A DNA stretch of 64,000 nucleotides from Scylla paramamosain (lineage: Eukaryota; Arthropoda; Malacostraca; Decapoda; Portunidae). The stretch spans positions 507,501-571,500 of the forward strand of contig NC_087193.1 in NCBI RefSeq assembly GCF_035594125.1. Reading direction: 5' to 3'. The notes under the pieces are model-generated. The model ran no database searches, was not told the origin of the DNA, and was given only the letters and a program-made list of their open reading frames with translations. Below are positions 39,731-55,248 of this stretch, in pieces. The first letter of the stretch is position 1. Each line of letters starts with the position of its first letter. Position numbers and translations under genes: made by a program.

Positions 39731-42700
39731 TTTTTAGTTTAGTTTAGTTTAGTTTATTGCCATATCACCAGTATATACAATGAACAGTTATGTACAGGTA
39801 TTGTTGAGGCATTAGTCTGCTGAGCTAAGCTCTTAAGCAGACATGACATAGATTAATTACAGTAATACATGTTTCCATGACGGCAATAGGTAATAAATTA
39901 AGATTAATAATTATATTACAAACAATTTAAGACAAAAACTTACATCCTACAGACAATCATGACATTAATAATCACACCTTTCCATAAAAAAAAAAGAACT
40001 GCATTTGACATTATTGTGCATTAATTGATAGACTTTGCAATTTATGAAAATGTTTTTTAAGTTTACTTTTGAATATACTGAAATTAGTTATAGTCTTCAA
40101 ATCATCAGGTAAAGCGTTCCAACACGTAGGTCCAAAGCAATGTATTGAAAATTTATACAATGTTGTTCTATGTTGTGGACAAATCAAGTTGATATTATTT
40201 CCTCTAGTTCCTTGGCTATGATGAATATATCTAAACAATTTCCTGGTACTCCTAATTTCATTTAAGTCATTATAAACAGATAAAAGACAAAAGTATTGCA
40301 ATAGGTAATCAAATTTCAGTAATTTCAATTCAGTGAACAAAAACTGTGTGGAATCATGTTTTCTTTTGAATGTAATGGTTCTTAAAATCTTTTTCTGCAT
40401 TACAATAATTTCTTTTACAACTGAAGGCCATGTACAACCCCATAATGATAAACAATATATAAAATGAGGATAACATAGTGAGTAATATAGATTTTTCAAG
40501 GCATCAATTGTTAGGTTACGACGAATTTTGTACAATACCCCACAAATTTTTGACAATTTCAAACAGAGTGATTGTATATGGTTTTTCCAGTTTAAATTCT
40601 CATCAATTAAAACCCCTAAAAATTTTGTACATGAAACCCTTTTCAATTCACATCCTTCCATATAAACTGTCCTCATTCTATGTTCCACAGATCGATTTTG
40701 AAATAATATATAATTTGTTTTTGTAACATTTACCTTTAATTTGTTAGCAGATACCCATTTACTAATTTTCTCTAATTCAGTATTCAAGGCAGTATGCAAA
40801 TTATTTAAGTTATCATCATGTAAAAGAAGATTTGTATCATCAGCAAATAATACATAATTAAATTTTTCAGAGGCATTAGAGATATCATTTATATATGTCA
40901 AAAAGAGCAATGGGCTCAGTATTGACCCTTGAGGAACTCCTGTGTGAATAACTTTTAGTTGTGATGATTTTTTATTACAGTATACTGATTGTTTCCTATT
41001 AGTTAGATAACTTTCTAATAATTTTAATGGTGTTCCTCTTACTCCACTATTGTAGAGCTTATCAAGTAAAATTGCATGATTCAGTGTATCAAAGGCTTTC
41101 GAAAGGTCTAAGAATATGCCTGCTACATAACGTTTCCTTTCCAAATTACTGTAAATTTTACTTGTAAATTGCATTATAGCTTTTTCAGTTGACATGTTAT
41201 TACGAAAACCGAACTGATTATTTGATATTAGATCAAAATCTTCCAGGAACCTCCTTAATCTTTGAACAATAGCTTTTTCAAATATCTTGCTAATAGATGG
41301 TAATATAGATATTGGTCTATAATTATTTTCATCGTCAACATCACCCGACTTAAATATTGGAATCACTTTAGCTATTTTAAGTTTGTCGGGAAAACAACCT
41401 TGCTGAAAACAGAGATTAATAATGTGGGTCAGAGGTATATCAATGTACTGTGCTGTAATCTTTAGCAGTCTAGGTGGAATTTCATCATATCCTGGAGCAG
41501 TGTTTGTTTTTAGGTTGCTTAAATACATATTTATTTCTTCTCTAGTAACAGGGCACAAGTAAAGTGAAATGTTTGCAGGATTGTTGAGAAACTGACGGTG
41601 GGAATTTTGTGGTGTAGCTGTTTGTTGTTGTGAGGATTCTGTCTTTTTCAGAAAAAGATCATTAAAAACATTAGCAGTGTAGTCATTATTATTTTTCAAT
41701 TTAATTTCAATTGTACTTTTATTGTTATTTCTTCCCAATAGACTATTTAATGTGTTCCATATCGATTTACTGTTTCCTTGTTGGTTCTTAAGTTTATCCT
41801 GATAGTATTTGTTTTTTGCAACACGCAGCAAGGTTACTAGCTGGTTTCTATAGCTTTTATATCTTGGCCCATATGTCATTGGCCATTTTGATGCAAGTCT
41901 TTCGAGTCTGTGTTTCTCCTTTATGCTATTTCTTAATGCAGTAGTAATGTAAGGATTTCTGCTGTGTTTATCAACGACTTTAACATTCTTTACTGGAAAA
42001 CAAGAATAAAATTTATGTCTATATAACGCATAAAATTTCTCAAATGCATCGTTTGCATCATTTGTATTTGATATTTCGAACCAGTTTTCATTTGCTACTT
42101 GTTCAGTAAATAAACTTATATTCCTGTCTGAAAAAATTCTTTTTTCTACGAATACATCAGCATTTTTTAATATATTCTTAAACTGTGAATAAACTGCAAA
42201 ATGATCTGATACATCAGTATAAATTATGTAATTATTTATGTTGTTTCCAAAATGAGAGGTCCAAATATGGTCTATTAGTGAAGTGCAATTATCAGTTACT
42301 CTTGTAGGTTTTGTTGTCAATGGAAAACAACCATGTGAATACATCAAATTCATAAATTCTCGCACTCCAGGTTCATTTGTTTTTAGTAGATCTAAATTCC
42401 AGTCTCCGAGAAAATAAGTTTCACTGTATCTTTTTGTCGCTGCAATATCAAAAATTTTCTTTAATGCATTGAAAAAATCCTGCAAATTCCCCTTTGGTGG
42501 CCTATAAACAGATGCAAACAAATTGGTGTTCTTACCTCTACTCACTTCCACACATACACACTCTAAGAACTGTTCCATTAAACAACACTCCTTTATAATA
42601 CAAGACTTGTGTATACTAGAAACATATATACACACACCTCCTCCTTTCCTGTCTCTGTTCATTGTAAACATGTTGTATCCTTTTAACTGATATAAGTTTT

Positions 42701-43470
42701 CTATATTACTGTCAAGCCTGGTCTCTGAGAATCCCATAATATCAACACTGTTTTCCTCAGGCAAACACTGATCAGTTAATATTTGAAGATTACTTGCTAA
42801 GCTTCTTATATTCATACTTAATACAGAAAATACATCAGTTTCTTTCAGTTTTGTTTTCAGATCATCTAAGTAAATGTATTTTTAAAATTTCTGAGTAATG
42901 TTATCTATATTAAAAATCAAGGCATCGTTGATAGTACAATTAATCTCTTGTTCTAGGTTGAGCGGATTAAATAAAATCTGGTCTAGCCCATTAATACACA
43001 AATAGTTCCTATACACTGTGTCACTGCTATTTAGTCTTTCCAACTCGTTATTACTGATGGAATGAAATGGTAGATAGCTATTGGCAGCCATTGTTCAAGT
43101 GAGTGACATTACTTTACTTTCCTAGGGATTCACTTCTTCACACTTCTTTTTGGATTTTTCCTGTTCTCCTGGGGCCGCAAGCTGGAAGCTCGTGCGGCAG
43201 GCGAACCAGCATGGTCGGTTGGCGCGGGGAGAGGTGGGAAAGCTTGCGCCCCACCACTCTGTTCCACCTCACCAACCCTCTCGCCAGCAGTGCCACCCAC
43301 AGCAGAACCATGCCTAGCCACGGCTCCCATTGCTGAATCATCGTGTAGTGAGCGATCCTCGATTGCGGCTGTAGCCCCACGTTGATGGTCTTGGCTGGAG
43401 ACAGAGGAGTCTTGAGCTTGATGTGGCTGATTTTGTGCTATCCTAGTGTCAAACCTGTCCCTTATGATGA
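39728..43470 (-). mobile_element. CR1/L2-like non-LTR retrotransposon, almost intact
   Basis: Minus strand, 5' to 3': about 43470-43092 is a 5' region whose frames (43380-43130) are proline/arginine-rich without motifs. Then comes one long EN-RT frame 43091-40011 with a single stop, a 3' UTR 40010-39760, and a tail of four to five TAAAC units at 39735-39755. The 3' tail of short tandem units instead of poly(A) is typical of CR1/L2-group elements. It lies within the intron between exons e and f of the fusion gene, opposite to transcription. The 5' boundary is approximate. Confidence 0.82.
40011..43091 (-). pseudogene. CR1/L2-like EN-RT polyprotein, one nonsense codon, 1027 codons
   Basis: Starts MAANSYLPFHS at 43091. 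A TAA at 42884-42882 is the only break; the same frame runs on for more than 950 codons, so the product would otherwise be about 1,027 residues. Endonuclease: MNIRSL (N), GFSETRL (E), YRPPKG, FLGDWNLDLL and SDHFAVY. Reverse transcriptase: NNYRPISILPSISKIFE, NQFGFRNNMSTEKAI, FLDLSKAFDTLNH (first Asp), GVPQGSILSPLLF and VLFADDTNLLL (catalytic pair). A C-terminal extension follows with a CWNALPDDLK segment. An internal ATG at 42815 just before the endonuclease could still allow a 934-residue protein. All catalytic residues I can check are present. Confidence 0.9.
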
Positions 43471-43475
43471 GTTTT

Positions 43476-43532
<57 letters not shown>

Positions 43533-43533
43533 A

Positions 43534-43580
<47 letters not shown>

Positions 43581-43632
43581 ATTAATTATTTATTTATTTA
43601 ATTAATTTATTTTTTTATTATTATCATCATCA

Positions 43633-43697
<65 letters not shown>
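43476..43697. repeat. (TAG)n then (TTA)n, 5' flank of the CR1/L2-like element
   Basis: About 35 TAG units with one TAA to 43580, an ATTT-rich bridge, then (ATT)n at 43630-43695. Confidence 0.95.
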
Positions 43698-43767
43698 AAT
43701 ATTTTATCTTTTTTTTTATATTTTGGCCAAAATTGTATGTATGGTTATGATGTGTTGCCCTTTGTAG

Positions 43768-43895
43768 ACACATCTGGGTATTGAACGGCTGCTCAGAGAT
43801 GGCAAGGCTGGCTGGGTGATGGGGCCCTCTAACGAGAAGGTGAAGCAGATAATTGGCAAAACAGTTCTGGAAAACTTTGAGGTTTTTGAATTATG
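43768..43895 (+). CDS. Fusion gene exon f: ACAD C-terminal end
   Basis: Acceptor CCCTTTGTAG at 43767 and donor ATG|GTGAGT at 43896. Reads THLGIERLLRDGKAGWVMGP then SNEKVKQIIGKTVL, the unmistakable ACAD C-terminal signature (xxxERLxRDxKAxxIxxGTxxxxxxxIGR). In medium-chain ACAD the catalytic glutamate falls two residues after the GGxGY tyrosine-x pair; here that place is histidine (T-H). Two bases are left over for exon g. Confidence 0.88.
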
Positions 43896-44047
43896 GTGAG
43901 TAATCCTTTACTTGCGATGATTTCTAATGACGAGTCTCTCTTTGATTCCTTCCTACTACCAACCACTAAAGCTTTAATGTATGTGTGCATATGATACATG
44001 TTTTATTTTTGGCAAAAGTATCTTAGGTTATTTTTTTTTTTTATCAG

Positions 44048-44249
44048 GCATCAGAGGCCTAACACAAGAATTGTTCATCATGAGATTGAAAAGATGAGCT
44101 ATGAAAATTAAAAAAAAATGGTTGAGGAGCTGATGGAGGAAGTAGAGCTAGAGAAGAAAAAAAACAAAAAAACAGAATTGAAACATCCTTTCCAAGATAG
44201 TGACTTTGATAACCCGTTCAACACGTGTCCACCTGCTGTCAATGATAAG
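44048..44249 (+). CDS. Fusion gene exon g: charged linker with in-frame TAA
   Basis: Acceptor TTTTTTATCAG at 44047 completes the Trp codon from exon f. The reading is WHQRPNTRIVHHEIEKMSYEN, TAA at 44109-44111, then without frame change KKMVEELMEEVELEKKKN and a DSDFDNPFNTCPPA stretch to donor AAG|GTAGAA at 44250. The glutamate/lysine repeats suggest a short helix linking the ACAD to the reductase. The TAA is followed by nine A, so an A/G/C-to-T change or an assembly slip is possible. Confidence 0.7.
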
Positions 44250-44448
44250 GTAGAAAAGAGTATGAAGCTGTGTAACATGTTGATTTAAATAAAATCCTGA
44301 CCATTGACGCAATGGAAATATAAACGGAGCTAAGCAATGGTATGATGATATAGAAACAAAATAAAGTAATAACTGTGACTACTATGTCATGTACATAACT
44401 AATGATAAGGGATTATTATTAATAGATTTTTTTTTTCTGTACTTTCAG

Positions 44449-44619
44449 GTGATCAAGACGGCTGATGGAGAGAACCACTATCCTGCCCTGAAGCCAAGAA
44501 CTTGGGTGTCCCTCACCCTTAAATCCACCGTCACTGTTACTGACAAGATGTCCTCTTTTGCGTTTGCTTTGCCTAAAGACATAGACCACACAGGATGCTT
44601 CCCAGGACGGTATATTGCT
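44449..44619 (+). CDS. Fusion gene exon h: start of the reductase FAD domain
   Basis: Acceptor GTACTTTCAG at 44448, phase 0. Reads VIKTADGENHYPALKPRTWV then SLTLKSTVTVTDKMSSFAFAL and GCFPGRYIA, the first beta-strands of a cytochrome b5 reductase-type FAD domain (sequence ...L..k..lshdtrrFrFaLP....lGlpvGqhI...). The exon ends GCT|GTTAAGT at 44619, phase 0, an acceptable though not optimal donor. Confidence 0.75.
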
Positions 44620-44786
44620 GTTAAGTGTATCTGTAGCCTATCCACCATTTTAATAAATGACTACTAATAAGTGATGACCTGTCCTTCCGTATATTTCTGT
44701 AAGACAATGTTTTACTGCGTGACATTTGATAGGATCAGTTGTGTCCAAAACTTGAATCAGATGTTTTATGATCTGTTATTATTATC

Positions 44787-46102
44787 ATTGTTACGCCCCA
44801 AACACACACACACGCACCCACACACAAGCACTCACACACATACCCACACACACTTACACACAAGCTCTCACGCACGTACCCACACGCACCCAAACACACA
44901 AGTATCCACGCGCCTGTGGGCGCGCACATGAGCTGTGAGATGGTAGTAGACGCAGGCGAGAGACCTATCTCTACATGAAAAGCTGCTACTGCTGACCCAG
45001 CTCAATCCGCATGACCCCTTGTCACAGTGGGCTCGGCGCTGGGAATAACAACAACAACCCTCTTGGGAAGCGAGGACAAACCAGGAAAGAAACAAGGTGT
45101 CTCTGGTGAGTGGATGGCGTGTGCTCAGCGACCTCCGCCTTGAGACAGTTTCCCGTCATCATCTCCGTCAGTGTCTCGCGGAGGATCGACTCCGTGCATC
45201 GTGACTAAGACTAACGTGTGGTGTTCCGTCTTCAAACTCAGGGAGTGCGGACGCTTGTGCTCACGGCATGCCGGGGACGTTCCCCGTTGGCGCCTCCGTC
45301 ACCGAGCCCTCTGGCACCCCGGAGGGTAGTTGGAGTGTATTACAGGACTGGACAATGTGCAGCGAGCTAGTTTGATATCCACAAGTGGAAGCGTCCCAAG
45401 TGCCGTACCAGTGGGCCGTGCGCGCAGCAGCGCATGAACCCGAGTAACATCTGGGCACCTGACAACTCTACGGACGTAGATTACCATCCTTCACCAACGA
45501 ACCTCAACAGAGACCAGTGGTAACCACCCTAACCAGTCTAGCCGATGACTCTGAGCTACAACGTCCCTCATGCACGCCCCGGCCGACACCTCTGCCCAGG
45601 AAAGACAGTGCAATTGACGGCAGCGGACGGCTTGCTCGCGCCTTGTCCACCGCGGGAGCATCATCATCATGGAGGAGGTACCATAGCCAAGACGGTGACC
45701 CACAGCCACAACTGCCCTAATGCACGCCCTTACCAGCACCTCTGCCCAGGAAAGGCACTGCAGTTTACGGTGGCGGACGGATTGTTCACGCCCGGCCACT
45801 GCAGGAGCAACATCATCGAGGGTGATGTAGTCCAACGCAAGGCATGACTCTAGGGAGGCCCTGCTGTGCTGTGGGGTTACCCGGGGGTACAGGGAGGGTG
45901 ACTCCCCCCGGCATATCCGGGAGAATTACCGGCCTAGAAGTGTAGAGTGTATACGTGCCCAGCTCGACACCTGTGGATAGAGGTGTGAGGAGTAAAGACA
46001 TGCCTCGCCATTGGCCGATCGAATTGAACTTGGGTTAGCGGTGTGGGACGGCAGCCTCTAAGGAATCGCCAGTCCCCCGTTATCCCCCGGTGGGGCGTAA
46101 CA

Positions 46103-46104
<2 letters not shown>
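44787..46104. mobile_element. Probable solo LTR (about 1.3 kb) in the intron
   Basis: A 14-base sequence ATTGTTACGCCCCA at 44787-44800 has its exact reverse complement at 46091-46104. The inner part TGTTACG...CGTAACA has the TG...CA ends of LTR retrotransposons. The interior is GC-richer than the surroundings and carries no convincing long frame. It starts with CACA-rich repeats (44800-44905) and contains a diverged tandem repeat (45560-45825). No gag/pol follows, which suggests a solo LTR left by recombination. A non-autonomous DNA element with short inverted repeats is the alternative. ATT repeats on both sides hide any target duplication. Confidence 0.5.
45560..45825. repeat. Two diverged tandem copies of a ~145-base GC-rich unit
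   Basis: CATGCACGCCCCGGCCGACACCTCTGCCCAGG-type sequence at about 45569 recurs as ATGCACGCCCTTACCAGCACCTCTGCCCAGG at about 45720. Both are followed by AAAG-CACTGCA..GACGG and a CATCATC segment. They lie within the probable LTR. The resulting plus and minus frames of 60-114 codons are not credible genes. Confidence 0.7.

Positions 46105-46191
<87 letters not shown>
46103..46191. repeat. (ATT)n microsatellite
   Basis: About 29 ATT units with one ATC, immediately after the probable LTR. Confidence 0.95.
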
Positions 46192-46192
<1 letters not shown>

Positions 46193-46304
46193 TGTTTTAT
46201 TTTTTATTATTATTTTTATTTATATTATGATATATGCAGCACTTGTAAATATGTTTAGTTAAACCTTACAATAGTGTGTGTGTGTGTGTGTGTTAAACAT
46301 GGAG

Positions 46305-46482
46305 GTGAAAGCAATGATAAACATGGATGAGTTGCTGCAGACCAAGTCAATCATCAGCGGCAAGGAACATGTGCGGTACTTCTCTTCTGTGTCTCCCCCT
46401 GATGAGTTTGGCGTCATTGAAATAGTGCTAAGATTTGAAAGCCATGGCATCATGTCCCAACACTTCAAGGCATTAAAGCCAG
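46305..46482 (+). CDS. Fusion gene exon i: reductase FAD-binding strand
   Basis: The acceptor is taken as AACATGGAG at 46304, after a (TG)n tract. A later alternative is CTGCAG at 46337. With the first choice the join reads GRYIA-VKAMIN, as expected for the FAD domain. KEHVRYFSSVSPPDEFG holds the R-x-Y/F-S/T flavin motif (RPYTP in cytochrome b5 reductase), and IEIVLRFESHGIMSQHFKALKPG is the G-x-M-S phosphate-binding helix. Donor G|GTAGGC at 46483, phase 1. Confidence 0.8.
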
Positions 46483-46646
46483 GTAGGCATCATTCAGATA
46501 TTCCTGGTCATTTCAGTTCAGTTTGGCATATTTTACTTTATATTTATGAGGCATATAATTTTCAATTTCCATTTTAGTGTCAAAAAAAAAAAAAATAGGT
46601 GGCAAATTTCACAAGTGTTGGTAATCTTATGAAAACTTACTTGCAG

Positions 46647-46867
46647 GTGACAGGATGGAGTTTCAGGTTCCTTGTGGACGGTTCGAGTACACGCCGAACC
46701 AACTGCACGAATCGACTCTGCTGGCCTCCGGAGGAGAAATCACACCCAGTATGCAGCTTGTCCGCTCATCCTGAAGAACTCAGCAGACAAAACCAACATT
46801 AAATTGCTCTACTTCTCTGAAAACTACAATGATATACTATACAAAGAAGAATTGGATAAGTATAGAG
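46647..46867 (+). CDS. Fusion gene exon j: FAD/NAD boundary, with 1-base loss
   Basis: Acceptor ACTTGCAG at 46646. DRMEFQVPCGRFEYTPNQ closes the FAD domain. LLASGGEITPSMQLVR is the NAD-binding G-G-x-x-T motif, with glutamate where cytochrome b5 reductases have glycine (GTGIT). After CTTGTCCGC (46763-46765) one base is missing; the next frame continues ILKNSADKTNIKLLYFSENY then EELDKYR. Donor G|GTAAGC at 46868, phase 1, matches exon k. Confidence 0.78.
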
Positions 46868-47183
46868 GTAAGCATTTGCTCTTGCTATGGTTAGACAATG
46901 TCGCAATATATTGTTTGGGAGATAGTTAGTATTAATCAAGATCGAAATAAGGAATTGTTTTTCAAATCTTGGTATTAGTTAACTGAATTGCTTTCATGTC
47001 TGGAAAAGTCAATACAAAAATTAAGAATGTAATATATTAAATTAATATCATGTACACATATAACAGGCAAAGCACGCAGAGTAATACAAAAATAAAGAAA
47101 AAAGATGAACATATCGGAGCAAAAGGGAGAGAAAAAATCCTGGAACATGGGATTACAATCAAATTAAGCTATTAGCTGTGAGC

Positions 47184-47707
<524 letters not shown>

Positions 47708-48301
47708 AAAAGTTAACGTAAATATACCTCCTCATAAGATCATACATTTCACATGCAAAAAATCTGGAGGGTGTACACTTCCCTTGTATGGGAAGGAAGG
47801 TACACTGTTGTGGTCAGACAATAGTGAAGCAATGGTCGAAACGAATGACAGGCAAGGAGGGGTGACCTCAGATCAGTTATGTTAAGGAAAGGAAGAACGC
47901 ATTGATAGCCCTGAACCCCCATAAGCGATTTTGGTAGTCATCTCACTATCTCATCCTGGTCACTAAAATATGCTTAAAGTAAAATATATTGAAATGTTAA
48001 CAATAGCAATATAACCGAACTTAATACCTACTTAAAGACTTTATGAAACATATCGAAGGCCAAGGGGAGAATTATTAAAAGAAACACGAGCATTTTGGAA
48101 AGAGATGAAAATAAGGGATGTCCAATCCTGCTGGGTTTCCCTGCTGGAGTTAATGAATCGGTTAAAACAGGTTCACACCTACATCGCACGACAATGTGTG
48201 CTCAAATGCCTGCATAGAGAGCAGCTAGTCCCTTTCTGTTGTATTTGATATGTGATGCAAAATATTTTATGCCAATTGCCCGGACTACTTTTCATTGACA
48301 G

Positions 48302-48432
48302 AACAAGACAGTCGCCTGCAGGTGGTGTACACACTGGGTGAGGCGCCGGAAGAGTGGGAGGGTGAAGAGGGATTCATTAGCTCACAGATGCTTGACAAAC
48401 ATGTCGCAAAACCTAATATGGAGAAACACAAG
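48302..48432 (+). CDS. Fusion gene exon k: NAD domain
   Basis: Acceptor TTCATTGACAG at 48301; two leading bases complete the codon opened by exon j. Reads QDSRLQVVYTLGEAPEEW, EGEEGFISSQM, and a proline-containing tail up to MEKHK. It fits the NAD domain segment of cytochrome b5 reductases, which typically reads F.v.yvl..pp..W.g..G.i...m. Donor AAG|GTAATT at 48433, phase 0. Confidence 0.85.
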
Positions 48433-48575
48433 GTAATTGTGTCATGATTACTAGCATGTTTGATTACTGATTGACAGGTAAAGAGAGAGTGAAGACTATA
48501 ATAGGAGTGGTGGTTATTACGCCAATCATTATAATAGCCGTAGAGTGTAACAGCAATAATATTTATAGTCATAGT

Positions 48576-48600
48576 GGTAATAATAATAATAATAATAATA

Positions 48601-48661
<61 letters not shown>

Positions 48662-48670
48662 TAATAATAA

Positions 48671-48727
<57 letters not shown>

Positions 48728-48774
48728 TGTTATAATAATAATAATAATAATAAAAGTAATAATAACAATAATAA

Positions 48775-48840
<66 letters not shown>

Positions 48841-48868
48841 CAATAATAATAATAATTATAATAATAAT
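48576..48868. repeat. (TAA)n microsatellite, tail side of an RTE-type element
   Basis: About 95 TAA units with occasional TAG, ATG, AAA and CTG interruptions. It abuts the 3' end of the minus-strand RTE-type element. Confidence 0.95.
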
Positions 48869-50080
48869 ACTTACTGACGTGCCATATCCCATAGGACGTT
48901 GGCAACCATTGCTCCCTATCTCTAGTTGCTTGTATCAACTGAGCTACAGACATTCCTCCTCCAATCACTCGCATCAGTCCATCCATGTACTTCTGTCTTG
49001 GTCTTTCTTGTGGTCTCTTGCCTTCTGTTTTACCAGTAAGAGATAGATGTTCCAGTCCCTCTGTTCTCATAACATGGCCCAGGAAGCGCATCTGTCTACT
49101 ACTAACCGTACTCATCAACTCTCTTCCAACACTCACCCCTTGCAACACTTCTTCATTTGTTCTTCTTTCTGTCCAAGATATCTTAAGCATCCTCCTCCAG
49201 AACCATATCTCAGCTGCTTGAAGTCTTTGCTCATCTGCCTTTCTCATTGTCCAGGACTCACAGCCGTACAACAAAGCCGACCATATAAAACATTTCACAA
49301 ACCTTCTTGTACCTATTGATACTTTAACATTCGTCACCAAGTTTTTAATCTGGCCAAATGCATTCTTTGCAAGTACTATTCTCTTCTTTATATCCATCTC
49401 ACATTTCCCATCACATGTGATCGTGCCTCCTAAATAATTAAAGTTGTCTGTTTGTTTAAGTTTACGCATCAAGTAATATATTTATTTGTGGCGGTTACTC
49501 CTCTTTCGATACTACCATCACTTTTTGTTTTTGTTAATTGTTAGGCCTCTCTGTTTGCTTGATCTATTTAGTGTGTTAACCAGGTCTTGCAGTTTGTCGT
49601 GAGATTCCGCCAGCAGCACTGCATCGTCTGCATAACTTATGTTGTTGATGTTAGTGCCTGCCAATTTTACTCCTTCCATATCTCTTAAATCCCTCATTAT
49701 AATTTCACTGTAGTAATTGAAGAGATCAGGGGACATCACACATCCCTGTCTCACGCCTCTCTTTATGCTCTGCGTTTCCGACTCTTTATCCCCTACTCGC
49801 ACTTCTGCTTCTTGGTTCCAATATAAGTTATGTATTAGTCGAAGATCTTTATACCATCTATTTCCAACCCTTCCAGCATTCTCATAAGGTCTACATGTTT
49901 AACACGGTCGAACGCTTTCTCATAATCTACAAAACAGACATAAAGATCTTTCTTCACTTCTATTTTCCATCAACATCCTCAGAATGAAGATTGCATTCCT
50001 CGTATCTTTCTCCTTGATGAAACCACACTGTGCATTTCCAGTCTCAGGGAGTATTTTATTCCTCATTCTATCTAGAATAA
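48869..50080 (-). mobile_element. RTE-type non-LTR retrotransposon, RT to 3' end
   Basis: On the minus strand from about 50080: an RT piece (LDRMRNKILPETGNAQCGF, the finger, in a broken frame), then frame 49802-49518 with GVRQGCVMSPDLFNYYSEII and ISYADDAVLLAES (catalytic YADD). Frame 49472-48869 follows with NYLGGTITCDGKCEMDIKKR, LLYGCESWTMRK, WFWRRMLKISWTERRTNEEVL and RFLGHVMRTEGLE, the C-terminal region typical of RTE/BovB-like elements. 3' tails made of simple repeats are normal for RTE, here (TAA)n. The endonuclease is missing and frames are broken near 49500 and 49810. Confidence 0.85.
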
Positions 50081-50082
50081 AT

Positions 50083-51205
<1,123 letters not shown>

Positions 51206-51530
51206 CGATGATACCACGTGTATCAGGGGTGGTATTTTCTCCTACCATCCCGCCTCCTTCATAAGTGTATGGGGTAAAGGAGGTGCATCTTTATTTGATG
51301 TACATATGAGATGATACAGAGTGTGGTCGTTACAGAGTCTTGTCCTGCACTGTTCTCTCGATGGAGAGGTTAGATATATTTATTTGCTATAAATCATAGG
51401 TCCACGTGGTTGGTTAACATCGGCGACTTGAAAAGAGAGTGAGACGGACACGGAAGGATTAATATATTCCGATGTGATAATCCATGGGAGGAAAGGGAAA
51501 AGAATGTATTTGTACGGATATTTTCTCGAG
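51206..51530 (+). repeat. Unclassified repeat, left arm of an inverted pair
   Basis: Begins CCCGCCGATGATACCACGTG and includes CAGAGTCTTGTCCTGCACTG and a GTGAGACG..GGAAGGATTAA block. The reverse complement of these blocks, in the same order, is found at 55249-55460 and about 56210-56292. Confidence 0.7.
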
Positions 51531-51591
51531 GAATACTTAAAAAAAGAGTTAGTGACGTGATGTCCACCACCTGATTCCTTTGGGATGCAGA

Positions 51592-51743
<152 letters not shown>

Positions 51744-51829
51744 TTTATTGTTGTGGTAGTAGTACTAGTAGTAGCAGTAATAGAAGCACTTCGAGGAAAA
51801 GGAGGCAGTAGACATCTGGCAAAATAATA

Positions 51830-55067
<3,238 letters not shown>

Positions 55068-55070
<3 letters not shown>

Positions 55071-55113
55071 GTAGTAGTAGTAGTAGAAGTAGTAGTAGTA
55101 CTAGTAGTAGTGC

Positions 55114-55167
<54 letters not shown>

Positions 55168-55185
55168 CAGTAGTAGTAGTAGTAT
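55068..55185. repeat. (TAG)n microsatellite
   Basis: About 39 TAG units with AAG, TAC, TGC and CAG interruptions, starting at the 3' end of copy 8. Confidence 0.95.
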
Positions 55186-55248
55186 ATATTGTTTCGGTAC
55201 ATAATACTCGACCCCACTCACCCTCTCCAAGTGTCCCTTGAAAAAACA

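Larger units (their letters stand above)
39142..43767. other. Intron with microsatellites and a CR1/L2-like element
   Basis: Of its 4.6 kb, 39728-43470 is a minus-strand retrotransposon flanked on both sides by (TAG)n. The remaining 39142-39568 and 43700-43767 is plain AT-rich intron ending in TTTGTAG. Confidence 0.8.

Noticed and set aside
44109..44111. TAA as a recoded codon (readthrough) in exon g
   Set aside because: Three other lesions in the same gene and the A-rich context make mutation or assembly error far simpler.
45261..45847. Plus and minus frames of 65-114 codons
   Set aside because: They lie in the GC-rich tandem repeat of the probable LTR and have no domain.
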